Positions 9,038-17,635 of a stretch of 51,014 bases of DNA are shown here, piece after piece. Both the position numbers and the translations under genes were made by a program. This stretch comes from Verrucomicrobiota bacterium (GTDB taxonomy: Bacteria; Verrucomicrobiota; Verrucomicrobiia; Limisphaerales; UBA9464). The notes below the pieces were generated by a model. That model saw nothing but the letters and a program-made list of their open reading frames with translations. It made no database searches and was not told where the DNA came from. The stretch's first letter is position 1. Each line of letters begins with the position of its first letter. The DNA is taken from NCBI GenBank assembly GCA_947471985.1, contig CANIZL010000045.1:1-51014 (forward strand), given 5' to 3'.

Positions 9038-9811
9038 TCAGCGGCTCCAAGAGCAGTACACTTCGTAGGCCTTTACCGCACCGCCGGCAAAATACGGAAC
9101 CGCGGGCATCACAAAACCGCGGTCGTCGCGGAACTGAATCATCACCGGTAGGCCGGGATCGTTGGGATCGTAGGCGCTAAAACGCAATCCTTCCGGGACC
9201 GTCTCCACGTGATAAAGCAGTACCGCGTGATTGAGTCGCAGACGGGGAAATTCGCAGAGATGAACCACCGGCGCCCCCCCGGACCGAATCTCTTTAGCGA
9301 GACGCATAGCTTCCGCCTGCTGCCCCCGATAAGAAAAAGGCAGAATCATCCGCCAATGCCCGCGTTGCAGATAGCTTTGCCAGGCACCGCCCGCCTGCCG
9401 CCGAATCAAATCCGGATACGCCGCACTGAAGGAATACAGGTCAGCGAAGCCGGGAAATGGAATGCGATCACCCGCCGGACTCCGTGAACGAGGGCTGCGG
9501 GCCAGCACGGCCGCCAGGCGTTCCCGATAGCCCGCTTCCGTCAACCGGGGCTCGGCGGGGAGGAAATCTGCATGCGCATGAAACTGCTTGGCCGTTCGGG
9601 CGAGCACGAAGCAATGAAGCGCGTAGGTGGGCGGCGGTGATCGGGGCGTATGAACCGGCTTACCGGTGGCCGCATCCAGGCCGTAAATCCAGGCGGTTTC
9701 GTTGGTCACGGCCAGGGCGTCCGCCGGGAATCGGAACTTCCGCGCCGCCGGCAATTGTGTCCGGCACCCCAAAAGGAAACCCATCAACACGAGCAGCCCC
9801 GCGGCACGCAT
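9038..9811 (-). CDS. Lipoprotein with C39-peptidase-like fold
   Basis: The 257-residue product starts with MRAAGLLVLMGFLLGC, a lipoprotein signal whose lipid-anchored cysteine is residue 16; an upstream in-frame start at 9844 would add eleven residues. The mature part resembles papain-like C39-type cysteine peptidases: a possible nucleophile in YALHCFVLARTAKQF, then LNHAVLLYHVE with a candidate catalytic His, then SAYDPNDPG with a candidate Asp/Asn. I recall related lipoproteins in Verrucomicrobia. Whether it is an active peptidase is uncertain, since the usual GxCxG nucleophile context is lost. It ends tail-to-tail with the small membrane protein and starts divergently from the PQQ-propeller gene. 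Confidence 0.65.
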   Translation of the reverse strand: MRAAGLLVLMGFLLGCRTQLPAARKFRFPADALAVTNETAWIYGLDAATGKPVHTPRSPPPTYALHCFVLARTAKQFHAHADFLPAEPRLTEAGYRERLAAVLARSPRSRSPAGDRIPFPGFADLYSFSAAYPDLIRRQAGGAWQSYLQRGHWRMILPFSYRGQQAEAMRLAKEIRSGGAPVVHLCEFPRLRLNHAVLLYHVETVPEGLRFSAYDPNDPGLPVMIQFRDDRGFVMPAVPYFAGGAVKAYEVYCSWSR

Positions 9812-9902
9812 CGCATCAGTCTTCCACCCAAGCCGGAAGCTCATACCTCAGCCGGACCAGAGCGGTTCCACACGTTGGCTGGGAGGGCGCCGCCTGCACT
9901 AT

Positions 9903-9958
9903 TTGACCCATAAATTGGCATATATTCGCGGACCAATTCCCTATAAATGATTGACCCA
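9903..9958. promoter_or_regulatory. AT-rich divergent promoter/operator region with repeats
   Basis: This AT-rich patch sits between the divergent lipoprotein and PQQ-propeller genes. TTGACCCA occurs twice as a direct repeat (9903-9910 and 9951-9958), and AATTGG at 9913-9918 is inverted as CCAATT at 9933-9938 around a TATATT core. TATAAA at 9942-9947 could be a -10 box but no well-spaced -35 is present. This suggests promoter or regulator sites; no regulator can be named. Confidence 0.3.
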
Positions 9959-9986
9959 GAATCCGCAATGGCGGAGCGTTTCGCTT

Positions 9987-11294
9987 GTGAATACGTTGAA
10001 AATCAGGGGTTGGGCGGCCGCATGCGTCGCGACAGTGTTGACCGTGGCCTCGACGGAAAGACTCTCGGCCGCTGATTGGACCGAATACCGCGGGCCGGAC
10101 AACAACGGGGTGACTCGGGAAAAGGTCATGACCTCGTTTCCCGCAGGAGGCCCGAAGGTCCGTTGGAAAGTACCGAGCGCCAACGGCTTCAGCTCATTCG
10201 TAGTGGCCGGCGGGCGTTGCTACACGCAGGAACTCCGTTCCTTGGAAAATACGGAACAAGAAGTGGTGGTGGCCCGCAATACGGACACAGGCGCGGAACT
10301 TTGGGTGAGCTCCCTCGGCACGATGAAGGTCAACACCGGCGGCGAATCCGGGACCGACAAGAATCGGGGCGGTGACGGACCCCGTTCCACCCCGGCGACC
10401 GACGGGAGCCACGTCTGGACTTTTTCCGCCCAATTGGTTTTGCGCTGCCAGGACGCCAAGACGGGCAAAGAGATCTGGAAACACGATCTGGTGAAGGAGT
10501 TCGCCGGCCGCAACATCAACTGGATGAACGCGCAAAGCCCGGTCATCGAGGGCGATCTGGTCTTTGTCGCCGGCGGGGGCCCGGGACAGTCGCTGCTCGC
10601 CTTTAAGAAGAACGACGGCTCCGTGGTGTGGAAAGCCTTTGACGATGCCATGACGCACGCGACCTGCGTGCCGGCCACCATCCTCGGAAAACGTCAGATT
10701 ATCTTCTTTGTGCAAAAGGGTCTGGTGGCCGTCGATCCGACCACCGGCCACGAGCTGTGGCGCTATCCGTTCCCTTACAACGTATCGACCGCGGCTTCGC
10801 CCGTTGTCGATGGGGATGTGGTCTACTGTTCCGCCGGGTACAAGGTCGGTGCCGGAGCGGTCCGCATCACCAAGGAAGGGGACGCCTGGAAAGCAACGGA
10901 GATCTACCGGTTCGTCGGCGACAAGCCGCTCGCCAATCACTGGTCGACGCCCGTGCTTTTTCAAGGCCACCTCTACGGCATGTTCCAGTTTAAGGAGTAC
11001 GGCAGCGGGCCCGTGAAATGTGTGGAGATCGCCACGGGCAAAGTGAAATGGGAGAAGCCCGGCTTCGGCCCCGGACACGTCATTCTGGCGGGGGACAAGG
11101 TGGTGGCGCTTTCCGATGGCGGAGAACTGGTGGTCTTCGCCGCGGACCCGAACCAATACAATGAATTGGCCCGGGCCCAGGTGCTGGACGGAAAATGCTG
11201 GACGACCCCCAGCCTCTCCGGAGGGCGCCTGTATGTCCGCTCGACCAAGGAGGCCGCCTGCCTGGATGTGGCCCGCCAGCGCGCGCAGCGCTGA
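9987..11294 (+). CDS. Exported PQQ-like beta-propeller repeat protein
   Basis: The 435-residue product has a signal peptide (MNTLKIRGWAAACVATVLTVASTERLSAADW, cleavage near SAA-DW) followed by WTEYRGPDNNGVT, the usual opening of PQQ-propeller (BamB-like) proteins of Verrucomicrobia and Planctomycetes. Repeated blades carry the motifs DTGAELW, KTGKEIW, NDGSVVW, TTGHELW and ATGKVKW, the A-x-D-x-x-T-G-x-x-x-W pattern. I chose the GTG at 9987, preceded by GGCGGAG eleven bases upstream; an in-frame TTG at 9951 would lengthen the N-terminus by twelve residues. No cytochrome or catalytic domain is fused. Such proteins are probably periplasmic scaffolds or enzymes of unknown substrate; true PQQ binding is not supported by anything visible. 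Confidence 0.85.
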   Translation: MNTLKIRGWAAACVATVLTVASTERLSAADWTEYRGPDNNGVTREKVMTSFPAGGPKVRWKVPSANGFSSFVVAGGRCYTQELRSLENTEQEVVVARNTDTGAELWVSSLGTMKVNTGGESGTDKNRGGDGPRSTPATDGSHVWTFSAQLVLRCQDAKTGKEIWKHDLVKEFAGRNINWMNAQSPVIEGDLVFVAGGGPGQSLLAFKKNDGSVVWKAFDDAMTHATCVPATILGKRQIIFFVQKGLVAVDPTTGHELWRYPFPYNVSTAASPVVDGDVVYCSAGYKVGAGAVRITKEGDAWKATEIYRFVGDKPLANHWSTPVLFQGHLYGMFQFKEYGSGPVKCVEIATGKVKWEKPGFGPGHVILAGDKVVALSDGGELVVFAADPNQYNELARAQVLDGKCWTTPSLSGGRLYVRSTKEAACLDVARQRAQR

Positions 11295-11306
11295 ATCCGC
11301 TCGGGA

Positions 11307-11333
11307 GAGGGCGATGGATCGGCCATTGCCCTC
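11307..11333. terminator. Hairpin between convergent genes
   Basis: GAGGGCGATGG (11307-11317) can pair with CCATTGCCCTC (11323-11333), one G-U pair included, with a five-base loop. It lies between the converging stops at 11294 and 11343. There is no clear T-tract on either strand, so its terminator role is only suggested. Confidence 0.35.
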
Positions 11334-11342
11334 CTGCCGATT

Positions 11343-12008
11343 TCAAAAGGCGGAAAGTACCCGGCCAATCCGGTTTACCGCCCACCCCAGAGCCTTCATC
11401 AGCGGCATCACCCGCGTCAGCAGGGGGAGCGCAATCAGGAGAGTCAGGGCATTGCCCAGCCAAATCACGACCGCGGAAAACACCCAGCCTTCGCTTTCCA
11501 AGTCCGGCTGCCGGGTGCGCAGGATGTGTGCGGTCAGCGTGACGTGAAACGCGTAGGCGAGCCCGAGGCCAAAATGGAACCAAGGCAACCAGGGACGCCA
11601 TCCAAACAGCGCATTGCCCAAGAGGAAAAACAGCGTCCAGAGGACTGCGTAAAGGGGGAAAAAATAGGGTGACAGCGTGATCAGGAGGTTGGTCTTGGTG
11701 ACCACGACATGTCCCCCGCGAGCGGTGGCCCGAAACTTTTTCACCTTCCCCCCGCATAACAACGCCCACAGCGCGTGGGTCAGTTCATGTCCCACCACGT
11801 AAAGCCACATGGGCTTCGGCAGGCTCAGAAATATCACCCACCAGCAGGTGGCGCCCACCAGGACCGGGACCCAGAACTGCGAGCTACGACCCACCAGGGA
11901 AAGCAGATCCACCAAGGCCCAAGTTGTGCCGATACAAACCGGCAGCAACGCCAAGGCTATCAACCACCGCAGGATGCGGCCCCAAATAGTTCGTCGAACG
12001 GCACCCAC
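11343..12008 (-). CDS. Membrane metallopeptidase-like protein with HELTH motif (M50-like)
   Basis: The 221-residue integral membrane protein has helices near 12-35, 45-65, 110-130, 145-165 and 180-200. A zinc-peptidase signature HExxH (YVVGHELTHALWALL, about residues 79-83) lies at the start of a membrane segment, as in M50 site-2-protease relatives. A second metal ligand (NPDG-like) is not obvious, so activity is unproven. I chose GTG at 12008 with GGGAAG upstream; the longer frame opens with TTG at 12032, which lies in the T-tract of the neighbouring gene's terminator and so is a poor start. It lies just downstream of a strong minus-strand terminator, so it needs its own promoter or read-through. 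Confidence 0.7.
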   Translation of the reverse strand: MGAVRRTIWGRILRWLIALALLPVCIGTTWALVDLLSLVGRSSQFWVPVLVGATCWWVIFLSLPKPMWLYVVGHELTHALWALLCGGKVKKFRATARGGHVVVTKTNLLITLSPYFFPLYAVLWTLFFLLGNALFGWRPWLPWFHFGLGLAYAFHVTLTAHILRTRQPDLESEGWVFSAVVIWLGNALTLLIALPLLTRVMPLMKALGWAVNRIGRVLSAF

Positions 12009-12030
12009 GGCGGAGACGCTTCCCGGAAAC

Positions 12031-12056
12031 AAAAAAGGCCTGTCCGGAGACAGGCC
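12031..12056 (-). terminator. Intrinsic terminator of the alanine-rich exported protein gene
   Basis: Read on the minus strand, GGCCTGTC pairs with GACAGGCC around a four-base loop (12037-12056) and is followed by six T residues (12031-12036). It starts 21 bases after the stop of the gene ending at 12078. Confidence 0.88.
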
Positions 12057-12077
12057 TCAAAATTCATTCAGCCAGAA

Positions 12078-12677
12078 TCAGGGCTGACGGCGCGGATCGC
12101 CACCCGGCTGGGCGTACACCTGGGTCGGCGCCACCGGATTCGGCAGGGGCGTCACAACCACCGTGCCACCAGCGAAAGCACCACCGACGGGAGCGGTCGC
12201 AGAAGCACCGGCCGTGCGGCGGGAGGCCGAGCTGGCCGCCACTTCACGTTCAAACACCGTGGCCTTCTTCGGATCAAGCTTGGACGCCACCGAGCGGATG
12301 GCTTGCGCCTGCTCCGGATTGGCATCAGCAGCAGTACGGACAATGGTCGCGCTGCTGTTCGGGGCGAGGTGGATGGCCGTTTCCACGAGCTTTTCGGTCG
12401 CCTCAGGGGAAGCCTGAATCGCCGAGGTCAAGCCGGTGGTCAAAGTGGCCGGATGGGACTTGAACGCTGCGACGAACGCCGCAACCGCCGTGTCCGCCTT
12501 GTCTTCCTTGGACGCCGCCGTAACGAGCTTGGAAACCATCGCAGGGGCTTCAGCCGTCTTGGCAGACTTAACCTGCCGGGTGATGTCTGCAACCTGCGCG
12601 GAGGAGAGCGCCGCGGAGGTCGTCACCGCCGAAACCGCCAGAACAGAGGCAGTAATTGCGAAATTCTTGAGGTTCAT
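12078..12677 (-). CDS. Exported alanine-rich helical repeat protein, function unknown
   Basis: The 199-residue product begins MNLKNFAITASVLAVSAVTTSAALSSAQV, a signal peptide cleaved near TSA-AL. The ATG at 12677 has AAGGA at a good distance; an in-frame ATG six codons upstream does not. The mature part is built of helical repeats of about 22 residues, visible as FKSHPATLTTGLTSAI, IQASPEATEKLVETAI, HLAPNSSATIVRTAA and DANPEQAQAIRSVA, each centred on a P-x-x-x pair with small residues, like HEAT/TPR-type pairs. The tail is rich in Pro, Gly and Ala and likely disordered. It stands alone with a promoter candidate and a strong terminator, which suggests solid expression. No family name or function is recognised. 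Confidence 0.75.
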   Translation of the reverse strand: MNLKNFAITASVLAVSAVTTSAALSSAQVADITRQVKSAKTAEAPAMVSKLVTAASKEDKADTAVAAFVAAFKSHPATLTTGLTSAIQASPEATEKLVETAIHLAPNSSATIVRTAADANPEQAQAIRSVASKLDPKKATVFEREVAASSASRRTAGASATAPVGGAFAGGTVVVTPLPNPVAPTQVYAQPGGDPRRQP

Positions 12678-12714
12678 AATGATATCCTTAGCCAACGATC
12701 AACCAACTGTGCCT

Positions 12715-12745
12715 AATCTATGCGGCGATAGCCCCGACTCGTCAA
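12715..12745 (-). promoter_or_regulatory. Candidate promoter of the alanine-rich exported protein
   Basis: On the minus strand TTGACG (12740-12745) and TAGATT (12715-12720) match the -35 and -10 hexamers at 5/6 and 4/6 positions. The 19-base spacer is longer than ideal. The -10 lies about 38 bases before the chosen ATG. Confidence 0.4.
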
Positions 12746-12983
12746 CCTCAAAAACACTTTGGGAGCAGGAATTTGTTGACCGTCCATCCTCCGACGCGGG
12801 GACATTTTTGCTGTTCGCCCGACGGCGCCAAGCCCGAGTCGCGGCCCCGGTCAACGATTGGGCCCCACAAAATCCACAACCAACTATCAATTAGCAGGTT
12901 AATCCCAGACCGTTCCGATCAGCCGGGCGAACCCGAACCGGAGAACCCTTTCCCTCCGCCCAGACCTCCGCCAATGCTGCGGG

Positions 12984-14405
12984 GTGCAAGAACGTCTGCC
13001 TCCCTTGCTGCAGAGAATCGTCCGGGAGACCCCCGCGCTCGCGCGGACCTACCTGGTCGGCGGCGGGGTGCGGGATGCCCTTCTGGGCGAGCCGGTCAAG
13101 GATTTCGATCTGGAGGTCTTCGGGGTCGACTATCCCGAGCTTGTCGCCGCCCTGGGTCGTTGGGGGCGGGCTGACCTGGTGGGTCGATCCTTCGGAGTGG
13201 TGAAATTGAGCACGTCGGAAGGGACGTTTGATTTCTCCCTCCCCCGACGCGACTCCAAAACCGGCCAGGGACATCGCGGATTTGTCGTCAACCTCATCCC
13301 GGATCTCGCCCCGCAGGAAGCCGCCGCGCGGCGGGATTTCACGATCAACGCCATGATGTACGACCTGCGGGGCGGGACATTATTGGACCCCTTTAACGGA
13401 CGGCAGGATCTGGCCGACCGCATTCTTCGCCACACCAGTGCGGCGTTTTCCGAGGATCCCCTGCGAGTGCTGCGCGGGATGCAGTTCACGGCCCGTTTCA
13501 ATCTGACCGCCGCACCGGAAACCGTTGCGCTCTGTCAGGAGATGGTGGCCACGCATGACGAACTGGCTGTGGAACGTCGCCGCGAGGAATGGCTGAAGTG
13601 GGCGACCCAAAGTCGCTCCCCGGCGCGGGGCTTGCAGTTTCTTGCCGATACCGGCTGGCTCCGGCACTACCCCGAACTGGCCGCCCTGCGGGGAGTCCCG
13701 CAGGATCCGGAATGGCATCCCGAAGGCGATGTCTGGGAGCACACCCGGTTTTGCGTGGATGCCCTGGTGGAGTTGCCGGAGTGGATCGGAGCCGACCGCA
13801 ATACCCGCATTGTCCTGCTGCTAACCTTGCTGCTGCACGATATCGGCAAGGCCACCACGACCCGGGAGGAGCAACGGGACGGCCGCACGCGAATTATCTC
13901 ACCCGGGCACGAACAGGAAAGCACCCGGATGGCGGCCACTTTCTGCCAGCGCCTCGACCTTTCTTCCACCCTCGTGGATCGCATTCTGCCGCTGGTGAGC
14001 AACCACATGGCCCACTATTCGGACCCCTCGTCGCGCGCCGTGCGCCGTCTGGCCGCCCGGTTGCAACCCTCAACGATTCACGAATTAGGTGTGGTGATGA
14101 CGGCCGACGCCAGCGGTCGCCCGCCCCTGCCGAAGAAGGTCCCGGAAACGGTCACGGCCCTCCTGGCCCGGGCGGCCCTCCTGGATTTACAGGCTCAAGG
14201 CCCCCGACCCATTTTACTCGGCCGCCATTTGATCGAGCGCGGCCATCCACCGGGACCTGATCTGGGGCGACTTCTCCACTCGGCCTTTGAAGCGCAACTC
14301 GATGGCGCCTTCCACGACCTGCCGACGGCTCTGGAGTGGCTCGCGCAGCAGAGGGCCAAACCGTCACCTGGCCCCACGCCCGGCCCCGCCACCGAAATTC
14401 GGTAA
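12984..14405 (+). CDS. cca: CCA tRNA nucleotidyltransferase with HD domain
   Basis: Predicted to add or repair the 3' CCA end of tRNAs in the cytoplasm. The 473-residue protein has the polymerase-beta-like head (LVGGGVRDALLG with GGVRD at 27-31, catalytic DFD at 40-42), the RRDFTINAM motif at 116-124, and the neck motif EDPLRVLRGMQFTARF (158-172), all typical of class II CCA enzymes and poly(A) polymerases. An HD phosphohydrolase domain follows (HDIGK at 285-289, and a later His pair NHMAHYSD). The start is GTG at 12984 because no in-frame ATG fits the conserved N-terminus. A poly(A) polymerase or A-adding enzyme cannot be fully excluded. It converges on recA. Confidence 0.88.
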   Translation: MQERLPPLLQRIVRETPALARTYLVGGGVRDALLGEPVKDFDLEVFGVDYPELVAALGRWGRADLVGRSFGVVKLSTSEGTFDFSLPRRDSKTGQGHRGFVVNLIPDLAPQEAAARRDFTINAMMYDLRGGTLLDPFNGRQDLADRILRHTSAAFSEDPLRVLRGMQFTARFNLTAAPETVALCQEMVATHDELAVERRREEWLKWATQSRSPARGLQFLADTGWLRHYPELAALRGVPQDPEWHPEGDVWEHTRFCVDALVELPEWIGADRNTRIVLLLTLLLHDIGKATTTREEQRDGRTRIISPGHEQESTRMAATFCQRLDLSSTLVDRILPLVSNHMAHYSDPSSRAVRRLAARLQPSTIHELGVVMTADASGRPPLPKKVPETVTALLARAALLDLQAQGPRPILLGRHLIERGHPPGPDLGRLLHSAFEAQLDGAFHDLPTALEWLAQQRAKPSPGPTPGPATEIR

Positions 14406-14438
14406 CCGCCGGGCCGGAATGAAGGGAGCTTCCCGGGC

Positions 14439-15584
14439 CTAGCGCCCGGCCGCCGTTGCCGCCGCCAGAATATCGGCCGCTTTCTTGGTCAAAATGGCCT
14501 CCTTGATCTTGGCCATCAGCTCGGGCTTTTCCGTCAGGGCCCGGCGCGACGCTTCCTTGCCCTGCCCGATGAGATCGCCCGCAAACTGCAACCAGGCGCC
14601 CTTCTTCTCCACCACACCCAAGTCCAATCCGACGTCCAGAACGGAGCCTTCCTTGTCGATCCCGTGATTGTAAATGATGTCGAACTCGGCCTCCGCAAAG
14701 GGCGGGGCCACCTTGTTTTTGACGATCTTCACCTTCACATGGTTGCCCGTGGCGTTGCCCGCGGCGTCCTTGATGGTGTCCTTGCGGCGGATGTCGATCC
14801 GCACGCTGGCGTAAAACTTCAGCGCCTTGCCGCCCGGCGTGGTTTCCGGACTGCCGAACATGACCCCGACTTTCTCGCGCAACTGATTGGTGAAAAGACA
14901 GGTGGTTTTGGCCTTGCTGAGGATGGCCGTGAGTTTCCGTAGCGCCTGGCTCATCAAACGGGCCTGCATACCCATCGTCGCCATGCCCATCTCGCCTTCC
15001 AACTCGGCCTTGGGAACCAACGCCGCCACCGAGTCCACCACGATGATGTCCAACGCGCCCGACCGCGCCAGCGTCTCGCAGATGGTGAGCGCTTCTTCAC
15101 CGGAATCCGGCTGGGAAACGAGCAATTGATCGACATCCACTCCCAGCTTTTTCGCGTACCCGGGATCCAGTGCGTGTTCCGCGTCGATGAAGGCCGCCAT
15201 GCCGCCGGCCTTCTGGGCGTTGGCGATGAGGTGGAGCATCAGCGTGGTTTTACCGGAGGATTCCGGCCCATAGATTTCAATGATCCGCCCGCGCGGAACG
15301 CCGCCGACGCCCAGGGCGATATCGATGGCCATGCCGCCGGTCGGGATGACCTCGATGGGTTTGAAGACCTGCGCGCCCAAGCGCATGATGGCGCCTTCCC
15401 CGTAGGCTTTGGTGATGGAAGCGATGGCCGTGTCGAGCTCCCGTTGCCGGGCGGCACTCAGGGGGGAAACGCTCACCGCCGGTGCGGCAGCAACCACTGC
15501 GGTCTTGGGCTCCGGCGCCTTCTTTTCGGGCTTCTCGGCTTTTTCAGTCGGTTTCTCGGCCATGATCAAAGTTGATTTTTGCAT
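14439..15584 (-). CDS. recA: Recombinase RecA
   Basis: The central homologous recombination and SOS co-protease ATPase. Walker [10 protein letters not shown] is at 106-114, preceded by [40 protein letters not shown], the MAW-like [12 protein letters not shown] and Walker [23 protein letters not shown] follow, then the L2 and [19 protein letters not shown] segments. The protein is 381 residues if started at 15584; an in-frame ATG seven codons on (15563) gives 374. About 45 Lys/Glu/Pro/Ala-rich residues precede the conserved core, a longer and more charged N-terminus than E. coli RecA. No recognisable E. coli- or Bacillus-type LexA box is seen upstream. Confidence 0.97.
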   Translation of the reverse strand: MQKSTLIMAEKPTEKAEKPEKKAPEPKTAVVAAAPAVSVSPLSAARQRELDTAIASITKAYGEGAIMRLGAQVFKPIEVIPTGGMAIDIALGVGGVPRGRIIEIYGPESSGKTTLMLHLIANAQKAGGMAAFIDAEHALDPGYAKKLGVDVDQLLVSQPDSGEEALTICETLARSGALDIIVVDSVAALVPKAELEGEMGMATMGMQARLMSQALRKLTAILSKAKTTCLFTNQLREKVGVMFGSPETTPGGKALKFYASVRIDIRRKDTIKDAAGNATGNHVKVKIVKNKVAPPFAEAEFDIIYNHGIDKEGSVLDVGLDLGVVEKKGAWLQFAGDLIGQGKEASRRALTEKPELMAKIKEAILTKKAADILAAATAAGR

Positions 15585-15818
15585 CGTATTCAGTTTGGCA
15601 CCGGGATCGGTCAACAGCTGCCCGACCCTGTAAATATTCGGCGCCAATCACTGCTACGAAGAACTGGGTCAATCGTTACAGCGAAAGTCGCGGAGGGCGA
15701 AGGAAAGTAGGTGGAATCGATTTGAGAGGGGACCGCTGGTACCAGGTTCACCGTCAGGAATCGGTGCCGGGTTCGATCGCAGAGTGCCGAGTCGCGACCG
15801 GAACCGTTGGTGGGAATG

Positions 15819-15845
15819 GAAAAGGCGGCCCCGGAGGGCCGCCTT
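15819..15845 (-). terminator. Intrinsic terminator of the MFS permease gene
   Basis: AAGGCGGCCC (15822-15831) and GGGCCGCCTT (15836-15845) form a ten-base-pair stem with a four-base loop. On the minus strand the stem is followed by a short T-run. It lies 26 bases after the stop of the permease that ends at 15871. Confidence 0.7.
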
Positions 15846-15870
15846 GACTGATCTCAGCTGTGCTACGGAA

Positions 15871-17433
15871 TCAACGCTGGTCGCTGATGGTCAGCGGACG
15901 ATAGCCGCCGATGCTCTTGAAGTAGATCAGGAGCAGGAGGTAAATCACGGCCATGGCCGCCGGAATGAACGAATCGGCCTTCAACGTCAGGCGATCGCCC
16001 ACGATGCTGGATTCGGAGAGTGCCTTCTGGGCCGGCGTCTTGTCCTTGGCCGCCTGCGCCTCCGCCAGCTTGGTTCCATCCAGACCCGTGACGGGTTCGA
16101 GGAAGAGGAAGCCGCTGGGCTTGGCCGCCTTGCTCGCCTCGTAGACATCGGCGTGGGTGCTCTTCAGGTGCTCCACCGTGTACCGATCCTTGGCGTAGCC
16201 CAGGCCCGGGCCACCCAGCAAACCGGCCGACATCATACCGATGCCGCCCATGATGGACATGGCGATGGCGCCCGTACGGGGGAATCGGTCACCGATGACC
16301 GCCAACATCGTGGGCCAGAAGAAGGTCTTGCCCAGCGCGTACACCGCCAGCGCGAGCATGGCCGAAACGAAGGTGGTGATGCCGCTAACCAGATTCAGGC
16401 CGACCACCGCCAGCGAGGCACAGATCACCAGCAGGCCGATGGGCGAGAGCTTAAGCTTGCTCTCAATGAAGTGGGCGGAGAAGCGCAGTGCGAACATCAA
16501 GAGCGACGTGAAGACGAACAGGATCTTGCCTTGGCCCGGGGTCAGGATATTACCGGTGATGTTCTGAATCCACCCGTCGGTCCCAAGTTCAACGGCACCC
16601 ACCAGGGCGTGGACGCAGAAGAGGACGAACAACAAAACGGACCCGATCGAAAAGCCGGTCAGCACGCCGACCGCCACCAGCAACGCGCCGCCGATGCCCC
16701 AAGCAACTGCGTTGTCCAGTTTGAGGGCGTCCTGAAAGAAGAGCACGAGCAGGTAGCACGCCACGGCGGAGCCGAGGATACCGACCTCCTTAAGCATCTC
16801 GCCCACCTTGAGCCCCTTGGCCGCAGCCTCGGACTTGGGAAACGACTGGCCCATGAACGCCAAGCCGTAGAGAACAGTGGGGAGGAGGAACAAGCCCAGC
16901 TGAATCTTCCAGCTGACCCCGTTTTCGCCGAGCGTCCAACCAATCAATCCGCCGATCACCAATCCGGCCGGCCACGAAGCGTGCAGAATATTCAGGTAAT
17001 GAGTGCGGTTGCTGGGGAACAAGGTCGCCACCAAGGGATTGGCCACGGCTTCCAACGTTCCGTTGGCGAGCGCGAACACGAACGTGCCCCAATACAGGAA
17101 ATTGTAGGCTACCTCCTGCGCCTGACCCTTGGTCGCGGCAAAGGTAATGAAGGCGGAAAGCACGTGAAACAAGAAGGCCGCAAACACCAGTTTGCCGTAG
17201 CCGATCTTGTCCACCACCACCCCGCCGATGATGATTCCGAAGCAAAAGCCCGTGAAACCCGCACCGCCGATGGCGCCGAGTTGCGCCCCGGTGAAGCCGA
17301 AATCAGCCGCCCAGTTGGAAAGAATACCGCCCCGGACCCCGAAGCCGATGCCGGCGGCCAGAATGGCCAGAAACCCCGCAAATAGCAGTCGCTTTGCGTT
17401 GGAGGCTATGCCTTCGTTTGAACCTGTGCTCAT
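15871..17433 (-). CDS. Major facilitator superfamily permease, sugar/nucleoside-type
   Basis: A 520-residue inner-membrane protein with about twelve hydrophobic segments. The N-terminal half contains [19 protein letters not shown], and a loop-2-like signature follows the second helix ([14 protein letters not shown]). A long loop of about 70 residues containing DADV-like and KTPAQKAL segments lies before the last helix, near residues 420-490. Overall shape and the FGVRGGI...[15 protein letters not shown] pattern resemble verrucomicrobial sugar or nucleoside MFS permeases, but the substrate is not determinable. Start chosen at ATG 17433 (MSTGSNEG); the frame further upstream lacks family character. 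It stands alone, with its own terminator. Confidence 0.82.
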   Translation of the reverse strand: MSTGSNEGIASNAKRLLFAGFLAILAAGIGFGVRGGILSNWAADFGFTGAQLGAIGGAGFTGFCFGIIIGGVVVDKIGYGKLVFAAFLFHVLSAFITFAATKGQAQEVAYNFLYWGTFVFALANGTLEAVANPLVATLFPSNRTHYLNILHASWPAGLVIGGLIGWTLGENGVSWKIQLGLFLLPTVLYGLAFMGQSFPKSEAAAKGLKVGEMLKEVGILGSAVACYLLVLFFQDALKLDNAVAWGIGGALLVAVGVLTGFSIGSVLLFVLFCVHALVGAVELGTDGWIQNITGNILTPGQGKILFVFTSLLMFALRFSAHFIESKLKLSPIGLLVICASLAVVGLNLVSGITTFVSAMLALAVYALGKTFFWPTMLAVIGDRFPRTGAIAMSIMGGIGMMSAGLLGGPGLGYAKDRYTVEHLKSTHADVYEASKAAKPSGFLFLEPVTGLDGTKLAEAQAAKDKTPAQKALSESSIVGDRLTLKADSFIPAAMAVIYLLLLIYFKSIGGYRPLTISDQR

Positions 17434-17635
17434 ATGTATGTAGGTACAGAATTGCTCAACAAAATTGTTCTGTGGAACGTGGGGAGGAGTTACGGCAAAC
17501 CGGCGGGCGCTGTCCACAAAACCTTTTGGATGAATCATTGCCCCACCAGGCGCTCCCATAATGATCGACTATGGACCCGCTCCCCAAGCGAAGTCCCCAG
17601 TCCCACACAGCCGCCCAGCAAACTCCGCCACCCAA

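Noticed and set aside
17458-17469. AACAA/TTGTT inverted repeat upstream of the MFS permease as an operator
   Set aside because: The arms are only five bases with a two-base centre and no second copy; too weak to claim.
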